In this document: piece after piece, positions 1-9,105 of the stretch
Numbering within the stretch: the stretch's first letter is position 1
Layout of the letters: the number at the start of each line of letters is the position of its first letter
From: Gordonia pseudamarae
GTDB taxonomy: Bacteria; Actinomycetota; Actinomycetes; Mycobacteriales; Mycobacteriaceae
Direction: 5' to 3'
Assembly (NCBI RefSeq): GCF_025273675.1
Contig: NZ_CP045809.1
Location: 806,001-870,000 of the forward strand
DNA: 64,000 nucleotides
Translations under genes and position numbers: made by a program
The notes under the pieces: model-generated
What the model was told of the DNA's origin: nothing
The model's input: only the letters and a program-made list of their open reading frames with translations
The model's database searches: none

Positions 1-2450
1 TGGGTATTCCCGTCGGCCAGCCGGGTCAGCAGGTAGGCGGTGCCATCATCGTCGAAATATGCTCCACTGTAAGGGGTTCCGTCAATGTCGAGGTCGGCCG
101 GCGAGGTGAGGGTGGCTGAGTATCGGTACAGCGTTGTCTCGTCGGTGCTCGCGTTGTGGCTGACTTGGTACACAGCACCGTCGGGACCGATGTACACCGT
201 CCCCACCGGAACCCCCGCGGCGTTGACGGATGTGGTCACCCCGGCCGCCGGGTTGAGCAGCGATATGCGGGTCTTCATGGTGCCGGATACCACCCGTTCG
301 GTGGTGAGGTAGACCTGTCCGCCCGGTCCGATCACGACGGGACCGGTCGCCTTCTCGTTGAGGATGGAATGGGTTTTGCCCAAACCGTCGGCGCCGATCA
401 CGTACACGGAGGTGTTGTTGCCCAACGACATCACCTGATAGGCGTTGCCCGCCGCGTCGAATCGCAGGTTCCCCACCGGGGTGTGAGTCGCCTCGAAGAA
501 GTACTCCATACCGTCGCCGGCCGGGCCGCCGAAGCTGGTGATGTAGGTCCTGTTGGAGCCGTTGGTGGTGGTCTGATAGGCGGTTCCGTTCGGGCCGACC
601 TGAACACCGCCCAGCGGTGTGCCGGTGACCGACCGGGTGGTCGCCGCCCGGGTCACCGGATCGATATAGGTGACATACGTTGTGCCTGTTGTCGAATCGT
701 GGGTGGTGAAGTAGGTGCGACCGTCGCTGGAGGTGGCTGCCTGCCCGACGGGTGCACCGGGTGCGGAGATCGCGGCGATACCGATGGTGACGGTCTGCGT
801 GGCGGTGCCACCGTTGCCGTCATCGACGGTGATGCTGAGGGTTTCGGTCCGGGTCGCCGGATCGTCCCCGGCGAACGAGGCGTTCCAGCGGGCCGTCGCG
901 GTGGGTGTGAAGGTGTACGTGCCGTCGCCGTTGAGCGTGAAGCTGCCCTTGTCGGTGGTGAAAGTTCCGGCCGTACCGGAGTTTCCGTTCACGGTGTAGG
1001 TGAGGGGGTCGTCGTCGGGATCGGTGGCGGTGATGGTGCCGGTGGCGATCCCCGTGATCGGGTCGAGGGAGGTGGGCGGGTGGACGGTGAGCGTCGGTGC
1101 CTCGTTGGTGATGACGGCGTCCACGACAACGGTGACTGTGGTGGTTGTGGTGTGGCCGGTCTGCCCGAGCCAGAACGGGATCGCGAAATGATGGTGGTGC
1201 CGGCCGGTTTCGTCGGAGACGGTGACGGTGAAGGTGTCCGTCCCGCCGTTGTCGAGCAGGTCCTGGTCGGGGGTGTAGGTGAAGGTGCCGTCGGAATTGA
1301 CGGTGACCCCGCCCTTGGTGGGTCCGGTGGTGACCTGATAGGTGATCGGATCGTTCTCATGGTCGGTGGCGTTGAGATCGCCTGTCACTACCCCGGTGTC
1401 GGGATCGGAGGTGGTGACGGTGGGTGTGGCGACCGGGGCCTGATTGTGCCAGTGCTCCTGGTGCCGCCGCACGATCCACGCCAGCGCCCAGGCGATCGGG
1501 TTGCCGGACGCGGGCGAGTTGCCGCCGCTGAGCAGCGGAAGGCCGAACAGGGTCAACAGACCCAACGCGGAGCTGAGCGGAGAATCACTGAGGGATGCGG
1601 CCGGTGCACTCGTCGGATCCGGCACGGACTGCTGGGCGGGCACGGAGAACGCGGCCGTCGACAGCGCCCCCGTCGACAGTGCCTCCGTCGACACCGGTTG
1701 TGCGGGAGTGGCGGGGGTCGGTGCCCGGTCGCTATCGGACGGGGCGGGGTCAGCGGTGGACGGATCGGAAATGCCGCCGGTGTCGCTGTCGTGGTCATCG
1801 GGTGCCGTCGGGTCGCCGGTGGAGGAGGCGGCGGGCGCGTCACCGACTCCGTCATCGACGGCGGCGGTCGGTGCGGTGTCCGGCTCGACCATCGGTTCGG
1901 GCTGCGGATATACCGACGCGTCCTCGGTGCCGGGGCTCCCGGTGCCCTCGACGCTGTCGGCCGGGCTGCTGTCGGTTGGTTCGGTGTCGGTCGTGTCGGT
2001 GTCGGTGTTGCTGTCGGTCGTGTTGCTGTCGGTCGTGTTGCTGTCGGGGCCCGGGGCGATGTCGTCCGCGGCGGGCTCGGTGGCTGCCGCGTCGTCGGAT
2101 GCGTCACCTGAATCCGTTGAGCCTTCCGGATCCGCCGCGTCATCCGAATCCCCGGCCCCTGAGCCGTCCGGCCCTGAAGTGTCTGAGTCCTGGTCCCCGG
2201 TGCCCGAATCCCCGGGGCCCGAATCCCCGGGGCCCGAATCCCCTGTATCGGCTGCGGGCCCGCCGGAGGAAGGCTCCGTGGTTCCGGGCTCTGCGGTTCC
2301 GGGCTCTGTGGCCGCCGCGCTGGTCGAGGTGGTTCCCGACGCCGCGTCGTCGGATTCGGCTCGGGCGGTGCCGTTCCCGCCGAACAGAAATATGCTCACC
2401 CCGGCTGCGGCGGCGATCATCCGGGTGCGGTGGCTGTAGGAGGTTCTCAT
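1..2450 (-). CDS. secreted Ig-like/beta-propeller surface protein, 3' end outside window
   Basis: Only the N-terminal ~816 residues lie in the window; the stop codon is beyond base 1. The start ATG follows GAAGG by 8 bases. A signal peptide (IAAAAGVSIFLFGG, then ARA) is followed by about 250 residues of acidic Asp/Ser/Gly/Pro/Thr-rich linker with small in-frame repeats (DSGPG, DSNTT). Next comes a short hydrophobic stretch, a helical AWALAWIVRRHQEHWHN segment and two bacterial Ig/cadherin-like domains (TGDLNATDHENDPITYQV; ATDPDDDPLTYTV, then GDGTYTFTPTA). The last ~280 residues contain recurring VGxxxIGPDGxxYQ units typical of beta-propeller repeats. Mycobacteria and relatives carry proteins of this architecture on the cell surface. 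The ligand is unknown; adhesion or matrix binding is inference. An in-frame ATG 15 bases upstream is a weaker start. Confidence 0.8.
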   Translation of the reverse strand, partial: MRTSYSHRTRMIAAAAGVSIFLFGGNGTARAESDDAASGTTSTSAAATEPGTAEPGTTEPSSGGPAADTGDSGPGDSGPGDSGTGDQDSDTSGPDGSGAGDSDDAADPEGSTDSGDASDDAAATEPAADDIAPGPDSNTTDSNTTDSNTDTDTTDTEPTDSSPADSVEGTGSPGTEDASVYPQPEPMVEPDTAPTAAVDDGVGDAPAASSTGDPTAPDDHDSDTGGISDPSTADPAPSDSDRAPTPATPAQPVSTEALSTGALSTAAFSVPAQQSVPDPTSAPAASLSDSPLSSALGLLTLFGLPLLSGGNSPASGNPIAWALAWIVRRHQEHWHNQAPVATPTVTTSDPDTGVVTGDLNATDHENDPITYQVTTGPTKGGVTVNSDGTFTYTPDQDLLDNGGTDTFTVTVSDETGRHHHHFAIPFWLGQTGHTTTTTVTVVVDAVITNEAPTLTVHPPTSLDPITGIATGTITATDPDDDPLTYTVNGNSGTAGTFTTDKGSFTLNGDGTYTFTPTATARWNASFAGDDPATRTETLSITVDDGNGGTATQTVTIGIAAISAPGAPVGQAATSSDGRTYFTTHDSTTGTTYVTYIDPVTRAATTRSVTGTPLGGVQVGPNGTAYQTTTNGSNRTYITSFGGPAGDGMEYFFEATHTPVGNLRFDAAGNAYQVMSLGNNTSVYVIGADGLGKTHSILNEKATGPVVIGPGGQVYLTTERVVSGTMKTRISLLNPAAGVTTSVNAAGVPVGTVYIGPDGAVYQVSHNASTDETTLYRYSATLTSPADLDIDGTPYSGAYFDDDGTAYLLTRLADGNT

Positions 2451-3071
2451 TGCTGCGGCCTTCATATCGAGACGTGTGTTCGGAATCCCTGCTGTCGCTG
2501 CGGGCCGGTGGATTCCGGTCGGTCGGTCGGTCGGGCTGTCGGATCGGTGACGCGTGGTTTCAACTGTCAGGCGCCGCGGCGGCGCTGTCATCTGTGCGAT
2601 GACAGAGATCGCAGCGCCACATCTGCCGACCCGATCGACAAGAACGTCGAACGGCGGGGTGATCGGTGGGGGTATCCGGCGAACCGGCGGTGCCGGTCTG
2701 GTAGCCGGCCGGCGCGGAAGTGTCGGCGCCATCGTGACCTGTGTCGCCTGGGGGCCCGGGGCACTCGGGGCCGAACCGCTCGGTTGGGCTTCCTGAAAGC
2801 CGGACTCCGCCGGACTCCGGGGGCGCCGGCGCCGACGGGCCCGGAATGCGAGGGACTCGAACCACCGACGGCGGGGGGTGTCGTGGCCGAGTCTCCTCCC
2901 GGTCCCGTCGACGCCGACGGTTCGGGGTCCCCGGACGGGGAGGGAGCGGCGCCGGGTGAGTCGTCCTCACCCGGCGCGGCTTCGCACACAACCGTGCCCC
3001 GGGACAGCCGGCCACAAATCCGTCGCATGACGGAGATTCGGGCGCCAAATACGCCCGGACCGGCGAACCGG
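2451..3071. other. intergenic region without a convincing gene
   Basis: About 620 bases separate the starts and ends of two minus-strand genes. Open frames here are arginine/proline-rich on both strands, as expected for frames in very GC-rich DNA, and none has a recognisable motif or a good ribosome site. A stretch GGGACTCGAACC near 2852 resembles the T-arm of a tRNA on the minus strand, but no acceptor or anticodon stem pairs with it. The promoter of the secreted protein gene should lie near the low-numbered end. Confidence 0.5.
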
Positions 3072-5837
3072 TCAGCGACCGGCGACGAATGCGGCCAGTT
3101 CGACGCGGGTCCGCATACCGAGCTTGGTGAGTGCGTGCGAGACGTGGGTCTGTACCGTGCGCGTCGAAATATGCAGGAGTTCGGCTATTTCCGGTCCATT
3201 ACATCCCTCGCCGACCAATTCGGCAATGGTCCGTTCGGTCCGCGTGAGGCTTTCCCAGCCCGTCTGTGGCCGTGTGCGCGTCGCGCCGGGCGTCAACCGC
3301 AGGCCGTGGGGACGCAGCCGGGAACACAGCCGTTCGGAGATCGTCACGGTCCCCATACTCTGGGTCAGTGCCAGCGTCTCGTGGGCGATCCCGCGGGCCA
3401 GTGCCTTGTCACCGGCCATCGCCGCGGCGCAGGCCGACTCCTCCAGCGCCCGGGCCCGGCCGATCTGAAAGCCGGCGGTGTCGTGGGCGGCGGCAGTGGC
3501 GCGGCCGACGGTCACCACCGTCATCGGGTCGGCGCCCGACAGCATCGTGGCCACGATGGCGCGGATGAGGTCGACATCGCGTGCGGCCCAGTCCGCCTGC
3601 GGATACGGCTGGTCGTCGAGATCGGTAACGATGCGGCGCAGCAGTGCCGTGTCGCCGGCCCGCAGTCCGATCCGGACACATTCGATGCCGAACTCGGGCA
3701 TCCACATGAACGCACCGTGCTCGTGCGCACGGATCCATACCGACATCGCGGCAGCGGCCGCCGGGCGCAGCTTGCGGGTCGCCTCCAGGAGTTGAACGGC
3801 GGTGGCATCGATCACCGGGATGCCGAGCTGGTCGGGCAGGCCGCCGGTGTTCCACTCGTCGATCCGGGATGCGGCGTCGGCGAGGTCGCCGGAGAGGATG
3901 GCGGCGTGGATGCGGCCGCCGACGGCCAGCGACGTCCAGCCCATGTCGGCGGTGGCGACCCGTTCGAGTCCGGCATCGAACGACGCGGCGGCATCGGACA
4001 CCCGGCCCAGATCCAATTCGATTCCGCCCTGGATGAATTCGTGGTAGGCGATCATCCAGTCCGCGCCCCGGTTGGCGCGCAGCCCGGTCACCGACCGCAG
4101 CAGGTCGGCGGCCGGTCCCGCGCCGTGGGCGTACTGCTCGACCAGCGGCACCCAGATATTGGCGCCGGACGAGCTGTTGTCGCCCCTGGCGCCGTCGTCG
4201 GCATCGCGGCGGGACGCGATCAGGATCAGCCGCAGCGATTCGTTCAGGTCGCCGAGGAGCATGCGGCGCAGCGACTCCGCGATCACCCCGGACAACGGCC
4301 TGGTCTCGACCTCCGACAGGTCGAAGAACGGCTCGCGCGGAACAGGTTCGGCGCCTTCCATGATGCCCACGTACCGGCGCAGATCCTCGAGTTCGGTGAT
4401 CGTGTCGTCGTCGATGGGCAGTGCCAGGGTCTGGTCGATCAGGTCGCGGGCCCGCTTCGTGTCACCCTTGGTGATGACTGCGAACAGCAGCACCTGATGC
4501 AGGTCGGCGATCTCCTCGACGGTCGTGGCATGGGCCAGGCCGTCCTCGGCCACCTGCGCCGCGCGGGTGAATTGTCCTGTGTGGGTGAGCGCGGTGGCGA
4601 GGTTCAGGTGCATCAACCGCAGGTTCTTGGACGCCGTCACATCGGCGGGCAGGGTGTCGAGCAGTTCAACGGCCACCGCCGGTGCGTAGTCGAGTTCGAG
4701 CCGGGCGGCGGTGACGGCTGCCGCACTGCGGTCGGCATCGGTCCCGGCGGCGATCGTGTGATGGGCCACGATCTGTGCCGTGCGCCGGGCGGCGGGGTGG
4801 TCGGCCACCGCCTGGTGCAGGACGGTGCGCAGTGCGGGTGCGAGTCGTTCGTAGGTGACGTCGGCGTACAGGTCGTGGGTGAAGTGCAGGGTGTCGCCGG
4901 GACCGGTGCCCACGACACCCGCGTCGATGGTGGTCTGGGCGGCGCCGACGAGGGCGGCAGGTGGCGAACCGTCGAGTGCCGCGATCTCGGTGAGGGTGGC
5001 CGGGCCACCCCACACGGCGAGCTTCTGGGTCAACTCACGGGCCGTCGGATCCAGCAGCGCCAGGTGTGAGCCGATGACCTCCTTGATGCCGTCGTGGACG
5101 GTGGCCACGCCGTCGGGGTCGACGGTCGCGACGCCGTCCTGAACGTGTAGGTCGCCGGTCTGCCGCAACGACCGCAACAGTGAGAGCGCGTGCATCGGGT
5201 TTCCGCCCGAACGTTCGAGCACCTCCTCGACACCGGCGCCGGGGGTGGCGTGCAGCGCGCCCGCTGCGAGGGCGATCAGTTCCGCCGGCGACATGGGCGG
5301 CACGTCCCATTCGCGGACTCCCGGCAGGGACAGCAGCCGGGTCAGTGATTGGCGGTTCGGCAGGTGCCGGCGCGTCAGGATCAGTACGAGCGGCAGATCG
5401 CGGGCGGCGCCGGTGAGCCGGGTGAACAGGTCCAGGCTGGCGGCATCGGCGTGGTGCGCGTCGTCCAGGGCCAGCACGAGCGGCCCGCGCGCGCACAGGT
5501 CGTCGACCCGGGCGTACAGATCATCGGCGAAGTCGTCGGGGACGGTGGTGGGGATGTCGTGGTCGAGAAGGGCTGCGGCGACGGCGTAGGGCCTGCGCCA
5601 GGACAGGTCGTCGGCCTCGGCGCGGCGCAGCGTGCAGACGGTCCCGTCCAGGCGTGGGCCGGTCAGTGTCGGTAGGGTGTCGAGCAATTCCCGCAGGATA
5701 TGAGACTTTCCGGTACCCGGTCCGGACGCGATGACCAGGGTGCGGGACGCGCCGGGGGCGGCGTTGAGGGCGGTGGCGAGCGCGTCGGTGAGGTCCGCGA
5801 TTGTCACCTGCCGACGGGAGAGCTGCGGCGCGGGCAC
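3072..5837 (-). CDS. large ATP-binding LuxR-family transcriptional regulator (LAL type)
   Basis: This ~921-aa protein has the layout of LAL/MalT-like regulators. An N-terminal ATPase domain carries a Walker A P-loop (GPGTGKS, residues ~39-45) and a Walker B (LVLALDDAHHAD). A long helical, probably TPR-like middle follows, and the last ~60 residues form a LuxR/GerE helix-turn-helix (LTRTERTIAELVGEGCNGPE, STRTVQTHVSHALTKLGM). Such proteins bind ATP and an inducer and then activate transcription. It stands alone; the downstream minus-strand gene is the secreted surface protein 620 bases away, a possible but unproven target. GTG at 5837 (VPAPQLSRR) is preferred because the ATPase homology begins soon after it; an in-frame ATG at 5915 adds 26 unremarkable residues. 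Neither start has a strong ribosome site. Confidence 0.85.
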   Translation of the reverse strand: MPAPQLSRRQVTIADLTDALATALNAAPGASRTLVIASGPGTGKSHILRELLDTLPTLTGPRLDGTVCTLRRAEADDLSWRRPYAVAAALLDHDIPTTVPDDFADDLYARVDDLCARGPLVLALDDAHHADAASLDLFTRLTGAARDLPLVLILTRRHLPNRQSLTRLLSLPGVREWDVPPMSPAELIALAAGALHATPGAGVEEVLERSGGNPMHALSLLRSLRQTGDLHVQDGVATVDPDGVATVHDGIKEVIGSHLALLDPTARELTQKLAVWGGPATLTEIAALDGSPPAALVGAAQTTIDAGVVGTGPGDTLHFTHDLYADVTYERLAPALRTVLHQAVADHPAARRTAQIVAHHTIAAGTDADRSAAAVTAARLELDYAPAVAVELLDTLPADVTASKNLRLMHLNLATALTHTGQFTRAAQVAEDGLAHATTVEEIADLHQVLLFAVITKGDTKRARDLIDQTLALPIDDDTITELEDLRRYVGIMEGAEPVPREPFFDLSEVETRPLSGVIAESLRRMLLGDLNESLRLILIASRRDADDGARGDNSSSGANIWVPLVEQYAHGAGPAADLLRSVTGLRANRGADWMIAYHEFIQGGIELDLGRVSDAAASFDAGLERVATADMGWTSLAVGGRIHAAILSGDLADAASRIDEWNTGGLPDQLGIPVIDATAVQLLEATRKLRPAAAAAMSVWIRAHEHGAFMWMPEFGIECVRIGLRAGDTALLRRIVTDLDDQPYPQADWAARDVDLIRAIVATMLSGADPMTVVTVGRATAAAHDTAGFQIGRARALEESACAAAMAGDKALARGIAHETLALTQSMGTVTISERLCSRLRPHGLRLTPGATRTRPQTGWESLTRTERTIAELVGEGCNGPEIAELLHISTRTVQTHVSHALTKLGMRTRVELAAFVAGR

Positions 5838-5928
5838 GCGAGCAGTGTAGTCACCGTCGGCATGGCGGGCCTCACACCGGCGGCGATCGATGCCGCCGGT
5901 GGGCGTGGCGTGCACTCGGGTGCGCGTC

Positions 5929-6786
5929 CTACTTCCAGGTGCGGAGGGTCTCCGCGATCGGGGTGGTGGGGCGGCCGAGAATCCGGGACAGGTCGTCGGT
6001 GACCACCGACAGCTGGCCTTCGCGGGTGGACTGATTCAGGCTCACCACCAGGTCGACGACCTCGGCGGGCAGTCCGGCCGCGGCCAGGCCGGCCCGCTCC
6101 TCGTCGGCGGTGATCGTGCGGTACTCCACCGGCTTGTCCAGAACCCGTGAGAGGGCCTCGGCGAACTCGGGGAACGTCCAGGCGGTATCGCCGGTCAGCT
6201 CGTACACCTTGCCGTCGTGGCCGTCGGTGGTGAGGACGATCGCGGCCGCCTCGGCGAGGTCGGCGCGCGGCGCGCTGGCGATGCGGGCGGTCTCACCGAC
6301 ACTGTTGGCGATGACGCCGGTGGCCTGGGCGGCCCCGAACTCGGACTGAAAGTTCTCGGTGTACCAGCCGTTGCGCAGGATCGTGGCGGTGATGGGGGCG
6401 GCGGCCAGGTACTCCTCGGTGGCTTTGTGCTCGGGCGCCAGGATCAGGGTGCTGGTGTCGGCCTGCGGGGCCGAGGTGTAGGTGACGCGGCGTACCCCGG
6501 CGGCGACGGCCGCGTCGATGGCGGCCTTGTGCTGCGGGAGCCGCCGGCCCACCTCACTGCCCGAGATCAGCAGCACCTCGTCGGCACCTCGCAACGGTTC
6601 GGCCGGCGTCGACGGATCGTTGAGGTCGATGGCGAAGGTGGCCACGCCCTTGTCGGCGAGGGCGGCCAGGCGTTCGGGACTGCGGCCGAGCGCGCGGATG
6701 TCGCCGGCGGCCACACCACGCTTGAGCAGTGCGTCGACGGTGAGGTTGCCGAGGGCTCCGGTGGCTCCGAAAACGGCGATGGTCAT
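5929..6786 (-). CDS. NAD(P)-binding NmrA/quinone oxidoreductase 2-like (QorB-like) protein
   Basis: The 285-aa protein begins with a Rossmann dinucleotide-binding motif (MTIAVFGATGALGN, GxxGxxG type) and continues as an atypical short-chain dehydrogenase of the NmrA/QorB group, with a conserved NGWYTENF segment near residue 150. Relatives reduce quinones with NADPH or act as redox sensors. The start ATG has a good ribosome site (AAGGAG, 6 bases ahead). It is transcribed divergently from a MarR-family regulator, and the 160-base gap holds two matching inverted repeats. MarR repression relieved by an electrophile or quinone is therefore the likely control, as is usual for such pairs. The substrate is not known. 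Confidence 0.85.
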   Translation of the reverse strand: MTIAVFGATGALGNLTVDALLKRGVAAGDIRALGRSPERLAALADKGVATFAIDLNDPSTPAEPLRGADEVLLISGSEVGRRLPQHKAAIDAAVAAGVRRVTYTSAPQADTSTLILAPEHKATEEYLAAAPITATILRNGWYTENFQSEFGAAQATGVIANSVGETARIASAPRADLAEAAAIVLTTDGHDGKVYELTGDTAWTFPEFAEALSRVLDKPVEYRTITADEERAGLAAAGLPAEVVDLVVSLNQSTREGQLSVVTDDLSRILGRPTTPIAETLRTWK

Positions 6787-6881
6787 GGCGGTCTCCTTGC
6801 GGTGAGGCGGTTGGGCGGTGAGGCGGTGGGACAGCAGATGTGGTGGCGTGGCGGATGGGGTGCGCGGCCATCACTTCCTAC

Positions 6882-6927
6882 TTGAACGTTCAATAAGCTA
6901 CGTTAGCACTGTTAGTTGAACTGTCAA
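6882..6927. promoter_or_regulatory. two TTGA-N4-TCAA inverted repeats, probable MarR operators
   Basis: The divergent intergenic region holds TTGAACGTTCAA (a perfect 12-base palindrome, 6882-6893) and TTGAACTGTCAA (6916-6927). They share TTGA-N4-TCAA arms, with centres 34 bases apart. The second ends 19 bases before the MarR start codon. Two like-shaped sites between a MarR gene and its divergent partner suggest that the regulator represses both genes. The sites are seen directly; binding is inferred. Confidence 0.7.
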
Positions 6928-6946
6928 GTAGGGATAGGATGTGACA

Positions 6947-7438
6947 ATGCCCGCACCCGATGACACGCCCTGGCTCACCTCCGACGAGCGGGGCGCGTGG
7001 CTGGCCGTCGCGGCACTGATGGTCCGGCTGCCCGCGGCCCTCGACATCCAGCTCGAACGCGATTCCGGGCTGAGCATGTTCGAATACATGGTGTTGTCGG
7101 TGCTCTCGGAGGAGCCGGACCGGACGATGCGGATGAGCGAGATAGCCACCTTCGCCTCGTCGTCGTTGTCGCGGCTCTCGCACACGGCCAAACGCCTGGA
7201 GAACGCCGGCTACCTGATCCGGCGGCAGATCCCCGGCGGCGGCCGGCGCACCAACGCCACGCTGACCGACGCCGGCCACGCCAAGGTGCTGGCCGCGGCC
7301 CCGGCACATGTGCGGGAGGTACGGCGACTGCTCATCGACGTCCTCGACCCCGAGGAGATCGACGTGCTCGGCCGCATCGGCCGCAAGGTGGTGCGGGCGA
7401 TCGATCCTGACGGCGGCGAATGCGACCAGGTGCGCTGA
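6947..7438 (+). CDS. MarR-family transcriptional regulator
   Basis: The 163-aa protein shows the MarR winged-helix pattern: LSMFEYMVLSVLSEEPDRTM, then a recognition helix (MSEIATFASSSLSRLSHTAK) and a wing (IRRQIPGGGRRTNATLTDAG). Helices at both ends would form the dimer. ATG 6947 has AGGA 8 bases upstream; GTG 6941 in the same frame adds two residues and is possible. The gene is divergent from the QorB-like reductase, with two matching operators between them, so it likely represses itself and the reductase. The inducer is unknown. It ends just before a GC-rich hairpin shared with the convergent exporter gene. Confidence 0.88.
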   Translation: MPAPDDTPWLTSDERGAWLAVAALMVRLPAALDIQLERDSGLSMFEYMVLSVLSEEPDRTMRMSEIATFASSSLSRLSHTAKRLENAGYLIRRQIPGGGRRTNATLTDAGHAKVLAAAPAHVREVRRLLIDVLDPEEIDVLGRIGRKVVRAIDPDGGECDQVR

Positions 7439-7451
7439 ACAGCGCGCACCG

Positions 7452-7481
7452 GCCGCCGCGGCAATCGGTCCGCGCGGCGGC
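7452..7481. terminator. GC-rich hairpin between convergent genes
   Basis: GCCGCCGCG pairs with CGCGGCGGC across a 12-base loop, directly between the MarR stop and the MFS stop. There is no T-tract, which is common for actinobacterial terminators. The right arm touches the MFS stop codon. Confidence 0.45.
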
Positions 7482-8935
7482 TACCGCCGGGGGATGAGCA
7501 GCGCGATGAGGAAACCGAGATAGGAGGCGGCCGCACCGATCAGGAAGCACCAGCGGAACGCCGTCTGATCGGGGTAGTCGTGACCGGCGACGGTGACGGT
7601 GGAGCCGGCGAGCACCATCGCGATCACCGCCGACGCCGAGGTGGTTCCGATCGAGCGCATCAGGCCGTTGAGGCCGACGGCCGCCCCGGACTCGTCCGCG
7701 GGCACATTGGCCATGATGAGCGTCGGCATCGCCGAATACGCGACGCCGACACCGGCCGCGCAGACGATGGAGGCGATCATGACCTGCCAGGGGCTTTCCA
7801 TCAGGAACAGCGCGACCAGGTAACCGGTGCCCAGCAGCGCGGAGCCGATCAGGAAGGCGTACCGGCCGCCGATCCGCTGGATGAGAGCGCCCGACACCGG
7901 CGACATCAACAGCATCATGCCGCCGAACGGCGCCATCCACAGACCGGCCTGCAGTACGGTCTGGCCCAGTCCGGCACCGGTGGATGTGGGTGTCTCCAGC
8001 AGCAACGGGATCGTGACGGCCTGCGCCATCATCCCGAACCCGACGGCGATCGAGGCGATATTGGTGCACAGCACCGCGGGCCGGGCGGTGGTGCGCAGGT
8101 CGACGAGTGGTTCGTGGTGCCGGAGTTCGAACCAGGACCACAGCAGCAGGACCACGAGTCCGCCGACGAGTAGCCCCTGCGTGATCGGTTCCGACCAGCC
8201 CCAGTCATTGCCCTTGGTGACGGCGGTCAGCACCCCGATGAGGCCGACCGCCAACCCGAGTGCGCCGATCAGGTCGAGTCGACCGCCGACCGCGTCGTCG
8301 ATGTGCGGAACCACCAGCAAGGTCAGAGTCAGGACGATCAGGCCGAGCCCGCCCGACATCCAGAACAGCACATGCCAGTCCGCGGTCTCACTGATCCACG
8401 CCGCCAGCGGCAGGCCGATTCCGGCGCCGACCCCCATCATCGCGCTCATCGCCGACACCGCCATCGACGTCAGATGGTCGGGGGTGACCTCACGCATCAG
8501 GCTGATCCCGACCGGGATGAAACCCATCGCCATACCCTGCACGGCACGGCCGGCGACCAGTGTGGGCAACGACGATCCGGCCGCGGCGATCGCCGACCCC
8601 AGCACCAGAAACGCGGCGCTGACCGCCAGCACACGTTGTTTGCCGAACATGTCGGCCAGCCGTCCCGCGATCGGCATCGCGACCGCGCCGCCGAGCAGGG
8701 TGGCGGTGATGACCCACGATGCGTTCTCGATGGACGTGCCGAGCGTGGCGGGCAGCTCGGGCTGGATCGGGATGATCAGCGTCTGCATCACCGAGGCGAC
8801 CAGGCCGCCGAAGCACAGCACCGCGACCACCGCGAGGGTGCGCCCGGCACCGATGTCGGCGCGTGGGATCGCCGCGTTGTCCTCAGGATTTTCCGGTACC
8901 GATGTCGTTCCGGCGTCCCGCGCACGTAACGACAT
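7481..8935 (-). CDS. MFS drug:H+ antiporter (DHA2, 14-helix type)
   Basis: The 484-aa protein has about 14 hydrophobic segments and the family signatures. Motif C-like GxxxGP-type helices are present, and the motif A region between helices 2 and 3 reads GRLADMFGKQRVL. Segments such as PVGISLMREVTPDHLTSMAV also fit DHA2 exporters (EmrB/LfrA-like). Such proteins expel hydrophobic drugs or metabolites in exchange for protons. The start chosen is ATG 8935 with a strong GAGGAGGTGGC ribosome site; the frame stays open to 9046 but those extra residues are not membrane-like. It is convergent with the MarR gene, not in its operon, so MarR control is not implied. The substrate is unknown. Confidence 0.88.
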   Translation of the reverse strand: MSLRARDAGTTSVPENPEDNAAIPRADIGAGRTLAVVAVLCFGGLVASVMQTLIIPIQPELPATLGTSIENASWVITATLLGGAVAMPIAGRLADMFGKQRVLAVSAAFLVLGSAIAAAGSSLPTLVAGRAVQGMAMGFIPVGISLMREVTPDHLTSMAVSAMSAMMGVGAGIGLPLAAWISETADWHVLFWMSGGLGLIVLTLTLLVVPHIDDAVGGRLDLIGALGLAVGLIGVLTAVTKGNDWGWSEPITQGLLVGGLVVLLLWSWFELRHHEPLVDLRTTARPAVLCTNIASIAVGFGMMAQAVTIPLLLETPTSTGAGLGQTVLQAGLWMAPFGGMMLLMSPVSGALIQRIGGRYAFLIGSALLGTGYLVALFLMESPWQVMIASIVCAAGVGVAYSAMPTLIMANVPADESGAAVGLNGLMRSIGTTSASAVIAMVLAGSTVTVAGHDYPDQTAFRWCFLIGAAASYLGFLIALLIPRR

Positions 8936-9105
8936 GCCACCTCCTCGTATGCACATTACACACGGCTGAAATTGTGTCCCGGCCGATAACCGTCTGATTG
9001 ACCGAAGGCGCCCCGGCCGGCGCGGTAGACCATACACTGTGTTCATACGTAGTATTCAATGACGGTTCGTCGCGGGGCCCACCAGGGCCGCAGAGAGTTG
9101 AGAGC

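Noticed and set aside
156..2111. 651-codon plus-strand open frame
   Set aside because: Glycine/valine/arginine-rich composition and antisense to the signal-peptide-bearing Ig-like gene; a third-position GC artefact.
2838..2935. tRNA-like T-arm (GGTTCGAGTCCC on the minus strand)
   Set aside because: No 7-base acceptor partner, anticodon stem or D-arm can be formed on the upstream side, and the T-stem has a mismatch; chance resemblance or a fragment.
2430..5069. 879-codon plus-strand open frame
   Set aside because: Lies antisense to the LuxR-type regulator, which has real Walker and helix-turn-helix motifs; composition is that of a shadow frame.
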